Assembly: GCA_937896265.1 (NCBI GenBank)
Contig: CALBMD010000001.1
Coordinates: 1-7,582, forward strand
Length of the DNA: 7,582 bases
Reading direction: 5' to 3'
Source of the DNA: an uncultured Pseudomonadota bacterium
Lineage (GTDB): Bacteria > Bdellovibrionota_B > Oligoflexia > Oligoflexales > Bog-1112
Each line of letters opens with the position of its first letter. Position 1 is the first letter of the stretch. Positions 5,463-7,582 of this stretch are shown here, piece after piece. The position numbers and the translations under genes were made by a program. Below the pieces are notes generated by a model. That model worked only from the letters and a program-made list of their open reading frames with translations. It was not told the DNA's origin and made no database searches.

Positions 5463-6999
5463 TAGCAACCAAATTCTAGCTGACCTTGAGTTAACAAAAG
5501 AAATTCTTGGTGCATCGACTGGCACTTCTTTTTTTGCTCATGGCCAGACCCTTAATTCTTACTCTCCAATCGATGGGAGTTTAATTGCTCAAGTGAAGAT
5601 GGCTTCTAAGTCTGACTTAGAGCAGGTTCTTCATAAAGCAAAACAAGCTTTTCCTTTATGGGCAGCCACCCCAGCTCCAAAGCGAGGCGAAGTCGTTCGC
5701 CAAATTGGTATAAAACTCAGAGAGTTTAAAGAACCTCTGGGGTCTTTAGTATCCATTGAAATGGGTAAATCTTTACAAGAAGGCCTTGGCGAAGTTCAAG
5801 AGATGATTGATATTTGTGATTTCGCTGTAGGCTTGTCACGACAGCTATATGGCCTTTCTATGCACTCAGAACGCCCTCAGCACCGCATGTATGAACAATG
5901 GCAGCCATTAGGTGTTGTAGGAATAATTTCTGCTTTTAATTTCCCGGTCGCTGTTTGGGCTTGGAATGCTATGATTGCTGCTGTTTGTGGGGATTGTTGC
6001 ATTTGGAAACCATCAGATAAAACGCCAATTACAGCGGCTGCATGTCATCAAATTATAACGCGGGTCTTAAGAGAAGCTCATGTCCCAGAAGGAGTTTTTA
6101 ACCTGCTAATCGGCACTGTTGATGATATTGGGCAACCGATGTGCCAGGATGTGAGAATTCCGCTCATTTCAGCAACTGGCTCTACTGCTATGGGCAAAAA
6201 AGTAGCCCAAATAGTGGGAGCTAGACTGGGAAGATGTATTCTTGAATTAGGTGGCAACAACGCTATTATTGTAACCCCTAATGCCAACATGAAGCTTGTT
6301 TTACCAGCTGTTGTTTTTGGCGCTGTGGGGACTGCAGGCCAGCGTTGCACAACAACCAGGCGCTTAATTGTCCACCGCTCCATCTTTGAAAAAGTTAAGA
6401 AAATGTTAATTGATGCTTATAAAAGCATCAAGATTGGTAATCCATTGGTACAAACAAACCATATGGGCCCACTTATTGACAAAGATGCCATCACTAGCAT
6501 GCAACAGGCTATTCAGAAAGCTATAGCTGAAGGCGCAAAACTGCTTTATGGAGGAAAAATCCTACAAGGCAGCGAATTCACAAACGGCCTTTATGTTGAA
6601 CCAGCTATTATTGAAGCAGAAAACTCAAACCCTATAGTGCAAAATGAAACCTTTGCGCCTATCTTGTATCTTATACCTTATGATGGTGACATCGAAAGTG
6701 CGATAGCTCTACAAAATGACGTCAAACAAGGCCTTTCCTCTGCTATTTTTAGTGACAGCTTACGCGAAACAGAACTCTTCTTAAGCGCCTTGGGTTCCGA
6801 TTGTGGCATCGCTAATGTCAATATTGGCACCTCTGGCGCCGAAATTGGGGGAGCATTTGGTGGTGAAAAAGAAACTGGTGGTGGCCGCGAATCAGGTTCA
6901 GATGCTTGGAAAGCGTATATGCGAAGACAAACAAACACAATCAACTACTCACTTGATCTGCCTTTAGCGCAAGGTATTGAGTTTAATTTAAATTCCTAA
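5452..6999 (+). CDS. ALDH7-family aldehyde dehydrogenase (antiquitin-like; aminoadipate-semialdehyde / piperidine-6-carboxylate dehydrogenase)
   Basis: This NAD(P)+-dependent enzyme probably oxidises alpha-aminoadipate semialdehyde (in equilibrium with piperideine-6-carboxylate) to aminoadipate in lysine breakdown. I chose the ATG at 5452 (515 aa, the usual family length); the in-frame TTG at 5434 adds six residues and has no better ribosome site. Visible features are Asn163 in AFNFPVAVWAWN, Lys186 in IWKPSD, the Rossmann motif GSTAMG at 243-248, general base Glu265 in LELGGNN, catalytic Cys299 in GTAGQRCTTTRRL, and Glu399 in NETFAP. Family marks are EVQE at 114-117, Arg298 before the cysteine (thought to help bind the aminoadipate carboxylate), the block GAEIGGAFGGEKETGGGRES at 462-481, and the C-terminal LPLAQGIEF. 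All key residues are present, so it should be active. No Shine-Dalgarno precedes the start, and translation probably relies on the overlapping 131-aa gene. No other lysine-pathway gene is in view, so a broader aldehyde-detoxifying role remains possible. Confidence 0.94.
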   Translation: MKPNSNQILADLELTKEILGASTGTSFFAHGQTLNSYSPIDGSLIAQVKMASKSDLEQVLHKAKQAFPLWAATPAPKRGEVVRQIGIKLREFKEPLGSLVSIEMGKSLQEGLGEVQEMIDICDFAVGLSRQLYGLSMHSERPQHRMYEQWQPLGVVGIISAFNFPVAVWAWNAMIAAVCGDCCIWKPSDKTPITAAACHQIITRVLREAHVPEGVFNLLIGTVDDIGQPMCQDVRIPLISATGSTAMGKKVAQIVGARLGRCILELGGNNAIIVTPNANMKLVLPAVVFGAVGTAGQRCTTTRRLIVHRSIFEKVKKMLIDAYKSIKIGNPLVQTNHMGPLIDKDAITSMQQAIQKAIAEGAKLLYGGKILQGSEFTNGLYVEPAIIEAENSNPIVQNETFAPILYLIPYDGDIESAIALQNDVKQGLSSAIFSDSLRETELFLSALGSDCGIANVNIGTSGAEIGGAFGGEKETGGGRESGSDAWKAYMRRQTNTINYSLDLPLAQGIEFNLNS

Positions 7000-7042
7000 C
7001 TACCCCCATCTATGATGCTTAACCAACCAATAAACAAATCTT

Positions 7043-7046
7043 GGAG
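7043..7046 (+). promoter_or_regulatory. Ribosome binding site deciding the TTG start of the methyltransferase
   Basis: GGAG lies five bases before the TTG at 7052. An in-frame stop at 7031-7033 excludes any earlier start. The only other in-frame option is GTG at 7046, which overlaps this site. Confidence 0.6.
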
Positions 7047-7051
7047 TGTTT

Positions 7052-7582
7052 TTGGACAAAACTCTGGAATTTTATAACAACAATCCTGAAGTATATTTCG
7101 ACCGCACCTTCCTTTTAGATCTTCCAGAGTTTTACCCTTGGTTTACAGAAAAAATCGCTGCTGGAGGAAATATCTTAGATCTTGGTGCCAGTTCAGGACG
7201 CGATTCAATACATTTTATAAAGCAAGGTTTTAACGTAACAGCAGTAGACGGCTCAGTAAATCTAGCGCAGCTAGTCACAACAAAGCTTGGCTTACCCGTG
7301 CAAGTTAAGCGTTTTAATGAGATTGACTATGTAAGATCATTTGATGGCGTTTGGGCCTCTTGCTCTATTCTACATCTTGGTTTTGATGCCCTAACAGATG
7401 TTTATTTAAGAGTATCGCGATCGCTCAAAGTTGGCGGCTATTTCTATGCTTCCTTTAAAGAAGGAAAAGACTCATTTATTGATTCTGAAGGCAGATATTT
7501 TTATTTAATGAATGAAGATAGCCTCCTTGAACTGGCGAAAAATACAGGCTTTAAGACTCTCCAAATTAAAGTAAAAAAAAGC
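7052..7582 (+). CDS. Class I SAM-dependent methyltransferase, 3' end missing
   Basis: The first 177 codons of a methyltransferase run open to the window edge. The chosen start is TTG. The protein opens MDKTLEFYNNNPEVYFDRT, a helical cap typical of small TehB-like or UbiE-like enzymes. SAM-binding motif I is ILDLGASSGRDS at 41-52. Motif II is VTAVD, with Asp66 expected to hold the ribose. Then come FDGVWASCSILHL at 97-109 and LKVGGYFYASFK at 125-136. Such proteins are often about 200 aa, so perhaps 20-40 residues are missing. The substrate is unknown; similar proteins are usually annotated only as class I SAM methyltransferases. It follows the ALDH7 gene by 52 bp with no visible terminator, so it may share its transcript. 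A functional link to that enzyme is not shown. Confidence 0.88.
   Translation, partial: MDKTLEFYNNNPEVYFDRTFLLDLPEFYPWFTEKIAAGGNILDLGASSGRDSIHFIKQGFNVTAVDGSVNLAQLVTTKLGLPVQVKRFNEIDYVRSFDGVWASCSILHLGFDALTDVYLRVSRSLKVGGYFYASFKEGKDSFIDSEGRYFYLMNEDSLLELAKNTGFKTLQIKVKKS

Noticed and set aside
6078..6944. Open frames on the minus strand within the ALDH7 gene
   Set aside because: They lie wholly opposite a well-conserved coding sequence, lack ribosome sites and encode low-complexity Ser/Pro-rich products; treated as antisense shadows.

Overview
The window looks like ordinary chromosome from an AT-rich Gram-negative bacterium. Three secretion-type leaders (one type I signal peptide, one good lipobox, one weak lipobox), a Gram-negative-type Kup potassium transporter and good Shine-Dalgarno sites all point that way. 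The lineage cannot be fixed. The conserved-looking 'LNCSFFELRRQL' stretch in the large exported protein reminds me of exported proteins of Bdellovibrio-like bacteria. That is recollection, not evidence. No rRNA, tRNA, CRISPR array, insertion sequence, integrase or phage gene is visible.

Layout. (1) Positions 1-1343, plus strand: the last 446 residues of a Kup-type K+ uptake permease, cut by the left edge. (2) Positions 1377-4777: a block of three exported proteins that I cannot assign. A 272-aa possible lipoprotein (minus) diverges from a 488-aa secreted or periplasmic protein (plus). The latter converges on a 293-aa lipoprotein (minus), and their stop codons overlap in the tetranucleotide TTAG. 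The 237-bp divergent gap holds two adjacent hairpins in the leader of the minus gene and a dyad upstream of the plus gene. (3) Positions 4778-5066: a second divergent gap with a promoter candidate for the lipoprotein, a 12-bp dyad, and a possible 34-residue very basic peptide. (4) Positions 5067-6999, plus strand: a 131-aa acidic protein of unknown function, whose end overlaps by 11 bp a full-length ALDH7 (antiquitin / L-aminoadipate-semialdehyde or piperidine-6-carboxylate dehydrogenase) enzyme. (5) Positions 7052-7582, plus strand: a class I SAM-dependent methyltransferase with a TTG start, cut by the right edge.

How they may work together. Genes 5067-7582 lie close together on one strand and could be one transcript. 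Coupling between the 131-aa protein and the dehydrogenase is the best supported link, because the dehydrogenase has no ribosome binding site of its own. The three exported proteins may act together at the cell envelope, but only their location and adjacency support this. I found no known defence, secretion or mobile system. The most novel material is the exported trio and the small protein coupled to the ALDH7 enzyme.
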